DNA of 64,000 bases. It comes from an uncultured Eubacteriales bacterium. Its GTDB lineage: Bacteria > Bacillota > Clostridia > Oscillospirales > Acutalibacteraceae. The translations under genes were made by a program, and so were the position numbers. The notes beneath the pieces were generated by a model. That model was not told the DNA's origin. It searched no databases and saw only the letters and a program-made list of their open reading frames with translations. This document shows, piece by piece, positions 19,470 through 28,246 of this stretch (positions are counted from its first letter, which is position 1; each line of letters starts with the position of its first letter). The DNA lies in assembly GCA_934729465.1 (NCBI GenBank), contig CAKVEP010000004.1, forward strand, positions 88,462 to 152,461, in the 5' to 3' direction.

Positions 19470-19590
19470 GAGACCCACCTCAATCATATATTATGCTAAA
19501 GCCTCGTTTCTTGACAAGAAATATTTATAAAAATGCTTTTAATTTTATATAATTTCATTTATAATTATATATGAATGAGGAGGAATTATT

Positions 19591-20010
19591 GTGAATATAA
19601 AAAAATTAATTGATGATGCAATTAAAGCAAGAAGACTTGCTTATGTTCCGTATTCAAAATTCAAAGTAGGAGCAGCGCTGCTTTTAAAAGACGGTAGTGT
19701 GTATCAGGGGTGTAACATAGAAAATGCTTCGTATCCTGCAACAAATTGTGCTGAAAGGACGGCTTTTTTTAAAGCAATATCCGATGGTAAATTTAACTTT
19801 GAAGCCATAGCAATCGTTGGAGGGACAGCGAATGTTGATGAAAATAATTTGGAATATTGTCCACCGTGCGGCGTTTGCAGACAGGTTATGAGAGAATTTT
19901 GTAGTCCTAAAGAGTTTAAGATAATTCTGGCTAAAAGCTCAGATGAGTTTAAAGTCTATACTTTAGACCAACTTTTACCGGAGAGCTTTGGTCCTGATAA
20001 TTTAAATTGA
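19591..20010 (+). CDS. cdd: Cytidine deaminase
   Basis: Zinc enzyme that deaminates cytidine/deoxycytidine to uridine in pyrimidine salvage. 139 aa, typical of the homotetrameric class. Seen: YVPYSKFKVGAALL, NIENASYPATNCAERTA with the zinc Cys and catalytic Glu, and CPPCGVCRQVMREF with the two remaining zinc Cys. Starts with GTG 19591, preceded by GAGGAGG. It ends 1 bp before the transketolase reading frame region, so salvage and pentose metabolism genes appear to be co-transcribed. Confidence 0.95.
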   Translation: MNIKKLIDDAIKARRLAYVPYSKFKVGAALLLKDGSVYQGCNIENASYPATNCAERTAFFKAISDGKFNFEAIAIVGGTANVDENNLEYCPPCGVCRQVMREFCSPKEFKIILAKSSDEFKVYTLDQLLPESFGPDNLN

Positions 20011-20029
20011 AATGTCTGGAGTTGATTGT

Positions 20030-20845
20030 ATGAACTTGAAAGAAAAGTGTGTTAAAATTAGAAAGGATATATTAACCGAAATAGGTACATTGGGAGTTGG
20101 TCATATCGGAGGGTGTATGTCTATGGTTGAACTTCTTGTGACCCTCTATTATAAACACATGAATATTGACCCTAAAAATCCGTCAATGGAGGGTAGAGAT
20201 AGGCTTATTGTTTCTAAAGGACACAGCGGACCGGCTGTTTATGCGGTGCTGAGCGACAAAGGGTATTTCGACAAAAAATGGCTGTTAACACTAAATAAAC
20301 CTGGAACAAACCTCCCGAGCCATTGCGACATGAACAGAACACCTGGTATAGACATGACAACAGGTTCACTAGGTCAAGGATTTTCGTGTGCCGTTGGAAT
20401 AGCCAAGGCTTCAAAGATTAGAAAAGACGGAGCAACGATATACACTATAATAGGCGACGGAGAAACTCAAGAAGGTCAAATATGGGAAGCAGCTATGTTT
20501 GCATCTCAGCAAAAGCTGGATAATTTAATAGCTTTCACTGACTACAACAAAATGCAGTTAGATGGAATGGTGGAAGATATATGTGCCATAGAACCTCTTG
20601 AGGATAAATGGAAATCGTTTGGATTTAATGTGATTAAAGTAGAAAATGGAAATGACTGTGATGAAATAGACAAAGCAATTTCAGATGCAAAAAATATGAG
20701 CGGAAAGCCAACAATGATAATTTTAAACACAACAAAAGGTTTCGGAGTAACATTTGCAATAAAAGCCGGAACGTCTAATCATAGTATGACAATAAGTAAA
20801 GAGCTATTGGAAGAAGGTTTAAAAGAGCTTGGAGGTATGGACTAA
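20030..20845 (+). CDS. Transketolase, N-terminal subunit
   Basis: Thiamine-diphosphate-binding half of a split transketolase, which moves two-carbon units in the non-oxidative pentose phosphate pathway. About 271 aa from ATG 20030 (GGAG at 20018-20021 selects it over ATG 20012). Seen: VGHIGGCMSMVELL, SKGHSGPAVYAVL, TGSLGQGFSCAVGIAKASK and the ThDP motif GDGETQEGQIWEAAMFASQQKLDNLIAFTDYNKMQLDG. The C-terminal subunit starts at the stop codon (TAATGG overlap). Split transketolases of this type are common in Firmicutes and archaea. Confidence 0.93.
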   Translation: MNLKEKCVKIRKDILTEIGTLGVGHIGGCMSMVELLVTLYYKHMNIDPKNPSMEGRDRLIVSKGHSGPAVYAVLSDKGYFDKKWLLTLNKPGTNLPSHCDMNRTPGIDMTTGSLGQGFSCAVGIAKASKIRKDGATIYTIIGDGETQEGQIWEAAMFASQQKLDNLIAFTDYNKMQLDGMVEDICAIEPLEDKWKSFGFNVIKVENGNDCDEIDKAISDAKNMSGKPTMIILNTTKGFGVTFAIKAGTSNHSMTISKELLEEGLKELGGMD

Positions 20846-21765
20846 TGGAAATGAGAAAAGTGTTTGCAGCTGAAATTGATAATATAATGGAAAACAACAG
20901 TAATGTGGTTCTCATAAATGCGGATTTAGCAAGACCAAATGGAGTTAATAAGCTAGAGGAGAAATATAAAGACCGTTGTTTTAACGTTGGAATTGCAGAA
21001 CAAAACATGGCGTGTGTTGCGGCAGGAATGAGCAGTTACGGTTTCATACCGTTTATTATGACGTTTACTCCTTTTGCAACAAGGCGTATATGTGACCAAA
21101 TAGCAATATCAATAGCTTATGCTAAGCAAAATGTTAAAATTGTTGGAACAGACCCTGGTATAAGCGCTGAGTACAACGGCGGAACTCACATGAGTGTTGA
21201 AGATATAGGAGTTCTTAGGAGTATACCGGATTTAGTGATATTTGAGCCGGTTGACAATACGCAGCTAAAGTTAGCTCTGCCTAAGATAGTTGAGTATGAC
21301 GGAGCGGTGTATATCAGAATGTTTAGAAAAGAGTTACCGGACGTATTTGATGAAAATTATAAGTTTGACTTATTTAAAGCCGATATTTTAAAAGAAGGCA
21401 AAGACGTTACGATAATTTGTTCGGGCTTGATGGTTCAGGAAGTTATGGAAGCTAATAAAACGCTTTTAGAAAACGGTGTTGACGCAGAAATAATAAATGT
21501 TCACACAATAAAGCCTCTTGACGAAGAAACGATATTGAAGTCAGCTAAAAAGACAGGTAAAGTAATTGTGGCGGAAAATCATAATATTATCGGAGGATTA
21601 AGGTCAGCGGTTTGTGAGTGTTTGTCTGAAAAATATCCTGTCAAGGTCATTCCGATTGGAATTAAAGATAGATTTGGTCAAGTAGGAAAAATGCCGTTTT
21701 TGAAAAAGGAATATAATATGGATGTAGAAAGTATTGTAAAAGCGGTGAATAGTGTTATTGAATAA
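20845..21765 (+). CDS. Transketolase, C-terminal subunit
   Basis: 306-aa pyrimidine-binding plus C-terminal domains of the split transketolase. Seen: FNVGIAEQNMACVAAGMSSYGFIPF with the catalytic Glu of the ThDP pyrimidine site, GTDPGISAEYNGGTHMSVEDIGVLRSIP, and VIVAENHNIIGGLRSAV in the last domain. Sequence also resembles DXS C-terminal regions, but the preceding partner makes transketolase the right reading. A strong terminator follows at once. Confidence 0.93.
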   Translation: MEMRKVFAAEIDNIMENNSNVVLINADLARPNGVNKLEEKYKDRCFNVGIAEQNMACVAAGMSSYGFIPFIMTFTPFATRRICDQIAISIAYAKQNVKIVGTDPGISAEYNGGTHMSVEDIGVLRSIPDLVIFEPVDNTQLKLALPKIVEYDGAVYIRMFRKELPDVFDENYKFDLFKADILKEGKDVTIICSGLMVQEVMEANKTLLENGVDAEIINVHTIKPLDEETILKSAKKTGKVIVAENHNIIGGLRSAVCECLSEKYPVKVIPIGIKDRFGQVGKMPFLKKEYNMDVESIVKAVNSVIE

Positions 21766-21771
21766 AGCAAA

Positions 21772-21808
21772 AAAAAGTATCTCACGGAATTTCGTGGGAT
21801 ACTTTTTA
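21772..21808 (+). terminator. Intrinsic terminator after transketolase
   Basis: AAAAAGTATCTCACG pairs with CGTGGGATACTTTTT (one G-U), followed by T residues. It begins a few bases after the transketolase stop and would also serve the convergent small gene at 21821-22081. Confidence 0.85.
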
Positions 21809-21820
21809 TAATTAATAAAA

Positions 21821-22081
21821 TTAATTTTTTGATTGACATGAACAATATATATCATTAGAGCCGCAGTAAGGAGTTAATGCATGGGAGCAATTGTCACATA
21901 TATCAATATTTCCACAATTATTACTGCGCACAAATTCTGAACAATTACATTTGTGAGATGGCTCTACTTTTAGCAATTCGTCAGTAGCAATATCATTAGA
22001 AACTTTTGCTCCGCCACAAACAAAATCTAAGTCAACACTATCAAGCTGGTCAAAATTTAATCCATCAATAAAATCTGCCAT
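21821..22081 (-). CDS. Cys-rich double-glycine-leader peptide
   Basis: 86 aa from ATG 22081 (GAGGG 7 bases ahead; an in-frame ATG at 22087 overlaps that SD). The N-terminus, rich in Asp/Leu and ending LDSVDLDFVCGG, looks like a double-glycine leader cut by C39 peptidase ABC exporters. The core has eight cysteines: HKCNC, NNC, ICDNC, YC and YCSC, so either a disulfide-rich secreted peptide or a metal-binding one. A Cys directly before the GG is unusual. No exporter or modifying enzyme is in the window. Own sigma-A-type promoter at 22122-22150. Function unknown. Confidence 0.7.
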   Translation of the reverse strand: MADFIDGLNFDQLDSVDLDFVCGGAKVSNDIATDELLKVEPSHKCNCSEFVRSNNCGNIDICDNCSHALTPYCGSNDIYCSCQSKN

Positions 22082-22121
22082 AAACATTCCCTCACTTTTT
22101 AAAAATAACTTTAATGAAAGA

Positions 22122-22150
22122 ATTTTATCACAAAATAGTTAAAGTGTCAA
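22122..22150 (-). promoter_or_regulatory. Promoter of the 22081 peptide gene
   Basis: On the minus strand TTGACA (22150-22145), 17-bp spacer, TAAAAT (22127-22122). The sequence ahead of the -35, ATTTTACTTGACAC, recurs ahead of the tandem GG-peptide genes near 29800. Confidence 0.75.
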
Positions 22151-22219
22151 GTAAAATAATGAAATAAGTAAAAAATTATCACAATTTGTTAAATACTGAA
22201 GATAATAAATTAAAAATAA

Positions 22220-22744
22220 TTAAACAATCATATACTTAATTGTGATAATAGACATTGCTATTGTAACTAAATCAGCGATTAAAGCGCTAGGAATAGCGTG
22301 TTTTGAGTTTATAATACCTGCAGCGCCAAAATATACGGCTATAGTGTAAAATGTGGTTTCGGTTGACCCCATCATTACACAAGCTATTCTACCAATTGTA
22401 CTGTCAGCGCCGTAAGTGGTTAATAAATTGTCCAGAAGAGCAATTGAACCACTTCCGGATATAGGTCTTAAAATTGCAAGAGGCGTTAGCTCGGGTGGCA
22501 TACCAAGCGGCGCAACAATCGGAGAAATTAGATTAGTGAATATATCTAAAGCTCCGGAAGCTTTAATCATCGATACAGCGGTTATAAGTCCTATCAAAGA
22601 TGGTGCTATAGAAGCCGTGGAAATCATACCTTCTTTAGCTCCCTTAATGAAAGTGTCGAACATAGGAACGCCCTTTAGAATACCATATAATAGTATAACA
22701 AAAATTATAAAGGGAATGGCAAAAGCGCCTATATTATTTATCAT
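22220..22744 (-). CDS. spmB: Spore maturation protein B
   Basis: About 174 aa membrane protein of the nucleoside recognition (Gate) family. Seen: PMFDTFIKGAKEG, ISPIVAPLGMPPELTPLAILRPISGSGSIA and MMGSTETTFYTIAVYFGAAGI, all SpmB hallmarks. In B. subtilis SpmA and SpmB are needed for spore core dehydration. ATG 22744 with GAGGGGGTG ahead is preferred to an in-frame ATG at 22762. The start overlaps the end of spmA by 11 bp. Confidence 0.93.
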   Translation of the reverse strand: MINNIGAFAIPFIIFVILLYGILKGVPMFDTFIKGAKEGMISTASIAPSLIGLITAVSMIKASGALDIFTNLISPIVAPLGMPPELTPLAILRPISGSGSIALLDNLLTTYGADSTIGRIACVMMGSTETTFYTIAVYFGAAGIINSKHAIPSALIADLVTIAMSIITIKYMIV

Positions 22745-23318
22745 TTTTATACACCCCCTCAAAAATTTTAGCGGCTAATATTCCCGTAACTAAAGATATT
22801 ATAGCGGTTACCCACATTGCAGGAAGAATGTCAAAGGGATTTTGAGCGCCATGTTGTTGTCTTAAAACGGATAAAAAGGTTGGTATAAGCTGTAATGAAG
22901 CCGTGTTTATCACGACGAACATTATCATACTATTGTTTGCAGTTTGAGAATTATTGTTTAATTTTTGCATTTCCTTCATTGCGTTGATGCCGAAAGGTGT
23001 GGCAGCGTTGCCAAGACCGAGTAAATTAGCAACAATGTTCATACAAATAGCTTTTATTGCAGGACTGTCTTTTTTATATTCGGGAAATAAAAACTTTAAA
23101 ATTGGAGAAAATAATTTAGACAAAAATAATGTGACTCCGCTTGATTCAGCGATTTCCATTATACCTGTCCATAAACACATCATTCCCAATGTTGAAATTA
23201 CGAGTGTAACGGCGTCAGAAGCACCGTTTAATATGGAATTTGACAATTGTTCCATTCTTCCCGTTACGGCTGCACAAATTACGCTTATTATCATTAGAAA
23301 TGCCCATATATAATTCAT
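22734..23318 (-). CDS. spmA: Spore maturation protein A
   Basis: About 194 aa, hydrophobic, with the SpmA/Gate motif SPAIKAICMNIVANLLGLGNAATPFGINAMKEMQ. ATG 23318 (reading MNYIWAFLMI) is preferred over GTG 23330, because GGTGAT lies 7 bases ahead of it. First gene of the spmA-spmB pair, which acts in spore maturation; expression would be by a sporulation sigma factor, but no promoter could be assigned with confidence. Confidence 0.93.
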   Translation of the reverse strand: MNYIWAFLMIISVICAAVTGRMEQLSNSILNGASDAVTLVISTLGMMCLWTGIMEIAESSGVTLFLSKLFSPILKFLFPEYKKDSPAIKAICMNIVANLLGLGNAATPFGINAMKEMQKLNNNSQTANNSMIMFVVINTASLQLIPTFLSVLRQQHGAQNPFDILPAMWVTAIISLVTGILAAKIFEGVYKNDK

Positions 23319-23421
23319 CAATGTAATCACCGCTTTAAAATATGTAATATTTATAAATAATATGATACTAAGTGGGAAAAAATTAATATTTAGAAGCGAT
23401 TTTAATTAAAGACAATTTTTG

Positions 23422-23450
23422 TTGACAAATATCGAGGAAAAAAGTAAAAT
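23422..23450 (+). promoter_or_regulatory. Sigma-A-type promoter of the AbrB gene
   Basis: TTGACA (23422-23427), 17-bp spacer, TAAAAT (23445-23450). The RBS AAAGGGG and ATG 23495 follow. Confidence 0.75.
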
Positions 23451-23494
23451 TTTAATTAGATACTAAAGAAAAATGTAGGAAAGGGGCGCAAAAC

Positions 23495-23749
23495 ATGAAA
23501 TCTACAGGAATAGTGAGAAGAATAGACGATTTAGGTAGAATAGTGTTGCCTATAGAAATAAGGAAAGTATTAGGAATAGAGCCGAAGGATTCCTTAGAGA
23601 TTTTTATTGATGATGACAAAATTATATTAAAAAAATATGCACCTCAATGTATATTTTGCGGAAATGCCGATGAAATAACAACTTTTAGAGGTAAAAATGT
23701 GTGTAAAAATTGTATTAATGATATTTCTGAAAGTACCTCTTCAAAATAA
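23495..23749 (+). CDS. AbrB-family regulator with C-terminal zinc ribbon
   Basis: 84 aa. Residues 1-46 are a SpoVT/AbrB swapped-hairpin DNA-binding domain (MKSTGIVRRIDDLGRIVLPIEIRKVLGI), nearly the same as the start of SpoVT at 28031. After KKYAPQ comes CIFCGNADEITTFRGKNVCKNC, two C-x2-C pairs forming a small zinc ribbon. This layout is known for AbrB-type transition-state regulators of clostridia; target genes are unknown. It is followed by its own promoter gap before pgk. Confidence 0.88.
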   Translation: MKSTGIVRRIDDLGRIVLPIEIRKVLGIEPKDSLEIFIDDDKIILKKYAPQCIFCGNADEITTFRGKNVCKNCINDISESTSSK

Positions 23750-23767
23750 TATGTTTATGGAAAAAAC

Positions 23768-23796
23768 TTGTAATTAACTTTATAATATCGTATAAT
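23768..23796 (+). promoter_or_regulatory. Promoter of the pgk-tpiA-gpmI cluster
   Basis: TTGTAA (23768-23773), 17-bp spacer, TATAAT (23791-23796), about 50 bp ahead of pgk. Confidence 0.65.
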
Positions 23797-23845
23797 CATT
23801 CCCGATAGTTATATTATATTTTAAATTATTAGGAAGGATGTTGTT

Positions 23846-25039
23846 ATGAATTATCTTAATAAAAGAACGGTGGAAGATATTGATGTTGCAGGAAAAAGAG
23901 TTTTACTTCGCTGCGATTTTAATGTTCCGCTAGATGATGAATGTAATATAACGGACACTAAAAGAATTGATGAAGCTATAAAAACCATAAATTATCTTTT
24001 AAAAAATAATGCTAAAGTAATATTGTGTTCTCACCTTGGAAGACCTAAGGGTGAATTTAATTTAAAATATTCGCTTAAACCGGTAGCGGTTTATTTGTCT
24101 AAAGTGCTAGGGAAAAATGTGGTTTTAGCAAGCGACGTCGTTGGCGAAAGCGCAAAAAAAGTGGTTGAAAATTTGCGTGAGGACGAAGTGTGTATGCTTG
24201 AAAACTTACGCTTTGAAAAGGGAGAAACTCAGAATGACCCTGAATTTTCTAAGAAATTAGCCTCCTTAGCGGATATTTATGTTAATGATGCGTTCGGAAC
24301 TTGCCATAGAGCTCATTCGTCAACCGCCGGAGTAGCGGAATATTTACCTTCTGCGTGTGGGTTCTTAATAAAGAAAGAAATAACAATTATGAGTCAGGTG
24401 TTGGAAAATCCTAAGAGACCTTTTGTTGCAATAATTGGTGGAGCTAAAGTGTCTGATAAAATAGAAATTATCAATAGCTTGCTTAATAAGGTTGATGTGC
24501 TTATAATAGGCGGAGGAATGTCTTACACATTCATGAATGCTCTTGGCTATTCAGTTGGAAATTCTTTGTGCGAGAAGGATAAGCTTGAAATAGCTAAGGA
24601 AATAATGACTCGGGCAAAAGAAAAGGGAGTTAAATTGGTTTTGCCTGTAGATACTGTAATAGGCAAAGAATTTTCTGAAAATACAGAATATTGTACTGTT
24701 GACATGGACAGAATTTCTGAAAACTGGATGGGGCTTGACATTGGAAATAGAACGGTTCAGCTGTTTTCCAACGTAATAAATAAAGCCGGGACAGTTATCT
24801 GGAACGGACCAATGGGAGTGTTTGAATGGAGCAATTTTTCGAAAGGAACTGTTGAGATTGCTCGAGCGATAGCTGAAAGTGGAGCGGTTTCGATTATTGG
24901 AGGAGGAGATTCCGCGGCAGCTGCTGAAAAATTTGGTTTTGCTGATAAAATTACTCACATTTCTACCGGAGGCGGAGCTTCGCTAGAATTTTTAAAGGGT
25001 GGAGAATTACCGGGACTTTCTGCGTTGGATGATAAATAA
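23846..25039 (+). CDS. pgk: Phosphoglycerate kinase
   Basis: Glycolytic enzyme forming ATP and 3-phosphoglycerate from 1,3-bisphosphoglycerate. 397 aa. Seen: KRVLLRCDFNVPLD, CSHLGRPKG, LENLRFEKGE, VNDAFGTCHRAHSS, FVAIIGGAKVSDKI, WNGPMGVFEW and the C-terminal IGGGDSAAAAEKFG / HISTGGGASLEFL. Head of a pgk-tpiA-gpmI glycolytic cluster; gapA is elsewhere (32.5 kb, opposite strand). A hairpin with a T-run just after the stop may reduce read-through to tpiA. Confidence 0.97.
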   Translation: MNYLNKRTVEDIDVAGKRVLLRCDFNVPLDDECNITDTKRIDEAIKTINYLLKNNAKVILCSHLGRPKGEFNLKYSLKPVAVYLSKVLGKNVVLASDVVGESAKKVVENLREDEVCMLENLRFEKGETQNDPEFSKKLASLADIYVNDAFGTCHRAHSSTAGVAEYLPSACGFLIKKEITIMSQVLENPKRPFVAIIGGAKVSDKIEIINSLLNKVDVLIIGGGMSYTFMNALGYSVGNSLCEKDKLEIAKEIMTRAKEKGVKLVLPVDTVIGKEFSENTEYCTVDMDRISENWMGLDIGNRTVQLFSNVINKAGTVIWNGPMGVFEWSNFSKGTVEIARAIAESGAVSIIGGGDSAAAAEKFGFADKITHISTGGGASLEFLKGGELPGLSALDDK

Positions 25040-25048
25040 GGATGTTAA

Positions 25049-25076
25049 AGTTGGCACCTCAGTGCCAACTTTTCTT
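25049..25076 (+). terminator. Hairpin between pgk and tpiA
   Basis: AGTTGGCAC / GTGCCAACT, perfect 9-bp stem with a 4-base loop, followed by TTTCTT. Acts as a terminator or partial attenuator inside the glycolytic cluster. Confidence 0.8.
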
Positions 25077-25134
25077 ATGTAACAATAAAATATTAATGGT
25101 AAATTAAATGTATAATATAAAAAGGGGCTTAATT

Positions 25135-25905
25135 ATGGAAAAAAGAGATATAGTAATAGCGGGAAACTGGAAGATGAACAAAACGCCGATTGAAACTGAA
25201 AAATTAATTTTTGAGCTTAAACAAACAATTAACAAGCATAGGTGTAAAATTATATTATTTGTACCATATGTAGACGTAGAAATTGCAATAAGAAGTGTGG
25301 CGGGGACTAAAATACAAATTGGAGCACAAAATTGTCATTGGGAAAATTCAGGTGCATTTACAGGCGAAATATCTCCCAGTATGCTAAAAGAAATAGGCGT
25401 TAATAACGTTATAATTGGTCACAGCGAGAGAAGAATGTTTTTCAATGAAACGGATGAATCTATAAATAAAAAAATAAAATCTTTAATTAAAAACGATATG
25501 AACGCTATATTGTGTGTTGGTGAAACTCTCGAACAAATGAAAAACAATGAAACTTTAAATGTGATATCAAATCAAATAGAGAAGGCTTTAAACGGCGTGA
25601 AGAAAGAAGATTTAAAGAATATTATGATAGCGTATGAGCCGATATGGGCTATAGGGACCGGCATGACGGCGACGTGTGAGCAAGCTGAAAATGTTTGCAG
25701 GGAAATACGTAAAATAATTTGTAGTCTTTACGACCAAAGTTCAGCAGACCAATTTATAATACAATACGGAGGTTCTATGAATTCGAAGAATGCTTTTGAT
25801 TTATTGTCTGCGGAGGATATAGACGGCGGATTAATTGGAGGAGCATCGTTAAAGTCGGAAGAATTTGTGAAGATAGTAGAATTGGCTGATAAAGTAAATT
25901 GTTAG
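25135..25905 (+). CDS. tpiA: Triosephosphate isomerase
   Basis: Interconverts dihydroxyacetone phosphate and glyceraldehyde-3-phosphate. About 256 aa from ATG 25135; the in-frame ATG at 25108 lacks an SD, while AGGGG lies 7 bases ahead of 25135 and the N-terminus then reads MEKRDIVIAGNWKMNKT. Seen: catalytic Lys in NWKMN, His in IGHSERR, Glu in AYEPIWAIGTG, and the phosphate loops YGGSMNSKN and GGLIGGASL. Confidence 0.96.
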   Translation: MEKRDIVIAGNWKMNKTPIETEKLIFELKQTINKHRCKIILFVPYVDVEIAIRSVAGTKIQIGAQNCHWENSGAFTGEISPSMLKEIGVNNVIIGHSERRMFFNETDESINKKIKSLIKNDMNAILCVGETLEQMKNNETLNVISNQIEKALNGVKKEDLKNIMIAYEPIWAIGTGMTATCEQAENVCREIRKIICSLYDQSSADQFIIQYGGSMNSKNAFDLLSAEDIDGGLIGGASLKSEEFVKIVELADKVNC

Positions 25906-25917
25906 GAGTGATGTAAA

Positions 25918-27432
25918 ATGCCTAGACCATTGATATTGATGATACTTGACGGTTTTGGAATAGGGAAAAACGACATTAAAAGTAATGCTATACTTGCGGC
26001 TAAAACGCCTAATTTAGATAAAATATTTAAGTGTAATAAAACAACAAAAATAAAAGCGTCGGGTGAAGACGTGGGACTTCCATCGGGACAAATGGGAAAC
26101 TCTGAAGTAGGACATACAAATATCGGAGCAGGAAGAATCGTTTATCAAGAACTCACAAGGATAACTAAGTCTATAAACGACGGCTCATTTTATCATAATG
26201 AAAAAATAAATAGCTTAATGGAAAGTGTTAAAAAAAGTGGCTCAAAGCTTCATATAATGGGTTTACTTTCTGATGGTGGAGTGCATAGCCACAATTCCCA
26301 TCTATATGCAATTTTAAATATGGCGTGTAAGTATGGGATAAAAGATGTGTGTGTTCACGCTTGGCTTGACGGCAGAGATGTGCCACCTAAATCGGCGAAA
26401 AAATATATAAATGAATGTGAAGAGGTAATGAGAAAACTGGACTTAGGCAAAATATCGACAATTTGCGGAAGATACTACTCCATGGACAGAGACAATAGAT
26501 GGGAAAGAATTTCACTGGCATACGACGCTATAGCCAACGCACAAGGAGAGAAGTATAAGTCTGCCAGTGAATATGTGGATGATTCTTATAAAAAAGGTGT
26601 TACCGATGAATTTTTAATTCCGGCTGTAGATGAAGGGTATACCGGTGTGAATACAAATGATGGAATTATTTGTTTCAATTTCAGACCCGACAGGGCAAGA
26701 GAAATCACAAGATGTTTTTGTGAAGAGAAATTTGAAAAAATAAACGTTAAGAAAGTACAACCTAAAGAATTTGTATGTATGACGCAGTACGACGTTACAA
26801 TCCCAAATGTTAAAATAGCATTTAGTCCACAGGAATTAAAAAATACATTCGGAGAATATATATCCTCAAAAGGGCTTAAACAGCTTAGAATAGCGGAAAC
26901 AGAAAAATATGCTCATGTTACGTTTTTCTTTAACGGCGGGACAGAACAAAAATATAATAACGAAGATAGAATATTGGTTGCATCTCCAAAGGTTGCAACT
27001 TACGACTTAAAGCCTGAGATGAGTGCTTATGAAGTAACGGATAAGGTGATTGAGAGTATAAAAAAGGATGTTTATGATGTTATAGTGTTAAATTATGCAA
27101 ATTGCGATATGGTTGGGCATACGGGTGTTTTTAAAGCAGCTGTTGAAGCTGTTGAAACTGTGGATAAATGTGTTAAAGAGGTAATTGATGAAATAATTAA
27201 AGCAAGAGGCGTGGCTCTAATAACAGCAGACCACGGAAACGCTGAAAAAATGCTTGACGATGACGGAAACGTATTTACCGCACATACAACTAATTTAGTT
27301 CCTTTTAGCGTTGTAAATTATGAGTGTGAGCTTAGAGAAGGCGGGAGATTGTCTGATATAGCTCCAACCATGCTTAAAATTTTAAAGTTACCACAGCCTG
27401 AAGATATGAGCGGAAAAAGTTTAATAAAATAA
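25918..27432 (+). CDS. gpmI: 2,3-bisphosphoglycerate-independent phosphoglycerate mutase
   Basis: Manganese-dependent alkaline-phosphatase-superfamily enzyme converting 3-phosphoglycerate to 2-phosphoglycerate. 504 aa. Seen: metal motif MILDGFGIG, phosphoserine site GLPSGQMGNSEVGHTNIGAGR, HAWLDGRDVPPKSA, GRYYSMDRDNRWER, NFRPDRAREIT, and the second metal set NYANCDMVGHTG and TADHGNAE. 12 bp after tpiA with RBS AGGAGTGAT. Confidence 0.97.
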   Translation: MPRPLILMILDGFGIGKNDIKSNAILAAKTPNLDKIFKCNKTTKIKASGEDVGLPSGQMGNSEVGHTNIGAGRIVYQELTRITKSINDGSFYHNEKINSLMESVKKSGSKLHIMGLLSDGGVHSHNSHLYAILNMACKYGIKDVCVHAWLDGRDVPPKSAKKYINECEEVMRKLDLGKISTICGRYYSMDRDNRWERISLAYDAIANAQGEKYKSASEYVDDSYKKGVTDEFLIPAVDEGYTGVNTNDGIICFNFRPDRAREITRCFCEEKFEKINVKKVQPKEFVCMTQYDVTIPNVKIAFSPQELKNTFGEYISSKGLKQLRIAETEKYAHVTFFFNGGTEQKYNNEDRILVASPKVATYDLKPEMSAYEVTDKVIESIKKDVYDVIVLNYANCDMVGHTGVFKAAVEAVETVDKCVKEVIDEIIKARGVALITADHGNAEKMLDDDGNVFTAHTTNLVPFSVVNYECELREGGRLSDIAPTMLKILKLPQPEDMSGKSLIK

Positions 27433-27434
27433 AT

Positions 27435-27470
27435 ATTACCGATAATACATTATGTATTGTCGGTAATTTA
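27435..27470. terminator. Bidirectional terminator between gpmI and spoVT
   Basis: ATTACCGA...TCGGTAAT with an inner AATACAT/ATGTATT stem gives a long near-perfect hairpin between two convergent genes, with A/T runs on both sides. Confidence 0.8.
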
Positions 27471-27488
27471 ATTAAAGATAAAAAACAT

Positions 27489-28031
27489 TTATTCTTCCAT
27501 CTGTTTTCCTAAGAAAGATGCCGCTGTTTGAACTAGCTTAACGTCTGTTTCGGTTGAATTATTTGTTTTGTCATCTGAAGCTAGCATGATTACAGCACCG
27601 GTAACGTCGCCTGATGCGATTATGGGATATATTATACTGGCTTTTCTGTCTATACCTTCTATTGGCGTTATGGAATTTTTACTTGAATTTGCAGAGAAAT
27701 TTTCACGGTTTTCCATTAAATCTTCAGTAGACTGTGTTATACGTCTCTCCAAAAACTCCTTTTTAGAAACTCCTTCAGCGGCAACAACATGGTCTCTGTC
27801 GCAAATCAAAGTGGGGAGAGAGGAAGCTTTGTAAAGTACTTCGGCGTATTGCGAAGCAAACGGTGACATTTCACCGATAGGCGAATACTTTTTAAAAATT
27901 ACTTCTCCATTTGCTTCTGTGTATATCTCTAAAGGGTCACCTTCTCTAATTCTTAATGTTCGTCTTATTTCCTTTGGTATGACAATTCTACCTAAATCGT
28001 CAATTCTCCTAACAATTCCTGTAGCTTTCAA
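27489..28031 (-). CDS. spoVT: Stage V sporulation protein T
   Basis: 180 aa, the length of B. subtilis SpoVT (178). Residues 1-50 are the AbrB-like DNA-binding domain (MKATGIVRRIDDLGRIVIPKEIRRTLRIREGDPLEIY); residues 55-178 are the GAF-like domain (GEMSPFASQYAEVL...IIASGDVTGAVIML). SpoVT tunes sigma-G-dependent genes in the forespore. RBS AGGAGG precedes ATG 28031. It diverges from the ferredoxin gene. Confidence 0.96.
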   Translation of the reverse strand: MKATGIVRRIDDLGRIVIPKEIRRTLRIREGDPLEIYTEANGEVIFKKYSPIGEMSPFASQYAEVLYKASSLPTLICDRDHVVAAEGVSKKEFLERRITQSTEDLMENRENFSANSSKNSITPIEGIDRKASIIYPIIASGDVTGAVIMLASDDKTNNSTETDVKLVQTAASFLGKQMEE

Positions 28032-28185
28032 TTTAAAGTTACCTCCTTATAAGAACTTTTTATTACTATTTTTATAATAAATTTGGTACGCAATCATAGT
28101 TTTTACACATTTATGATTAATTATTCTTTTTAATTTATATATTTTTCACCAGAAACGGATTTTTACAATATTATAAAAATAGTGA

Positions 28186-28214
28186 TTGATATTTAGGTAA
28201 CATTAGGTTATAAT
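28186..28214 (+). promoter_or_regulatory. Promoter of the ferredoxin gene
   Basis: TTGATA (28186-28191), 17-bp spacer, TATAAT (28209-28214), then AGGAGG and ATG 28247. Confidence 0.75.
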
Positions 28215-28246
28215 ACTTTTTGAATTGTAAATAGGAGGTATACACA

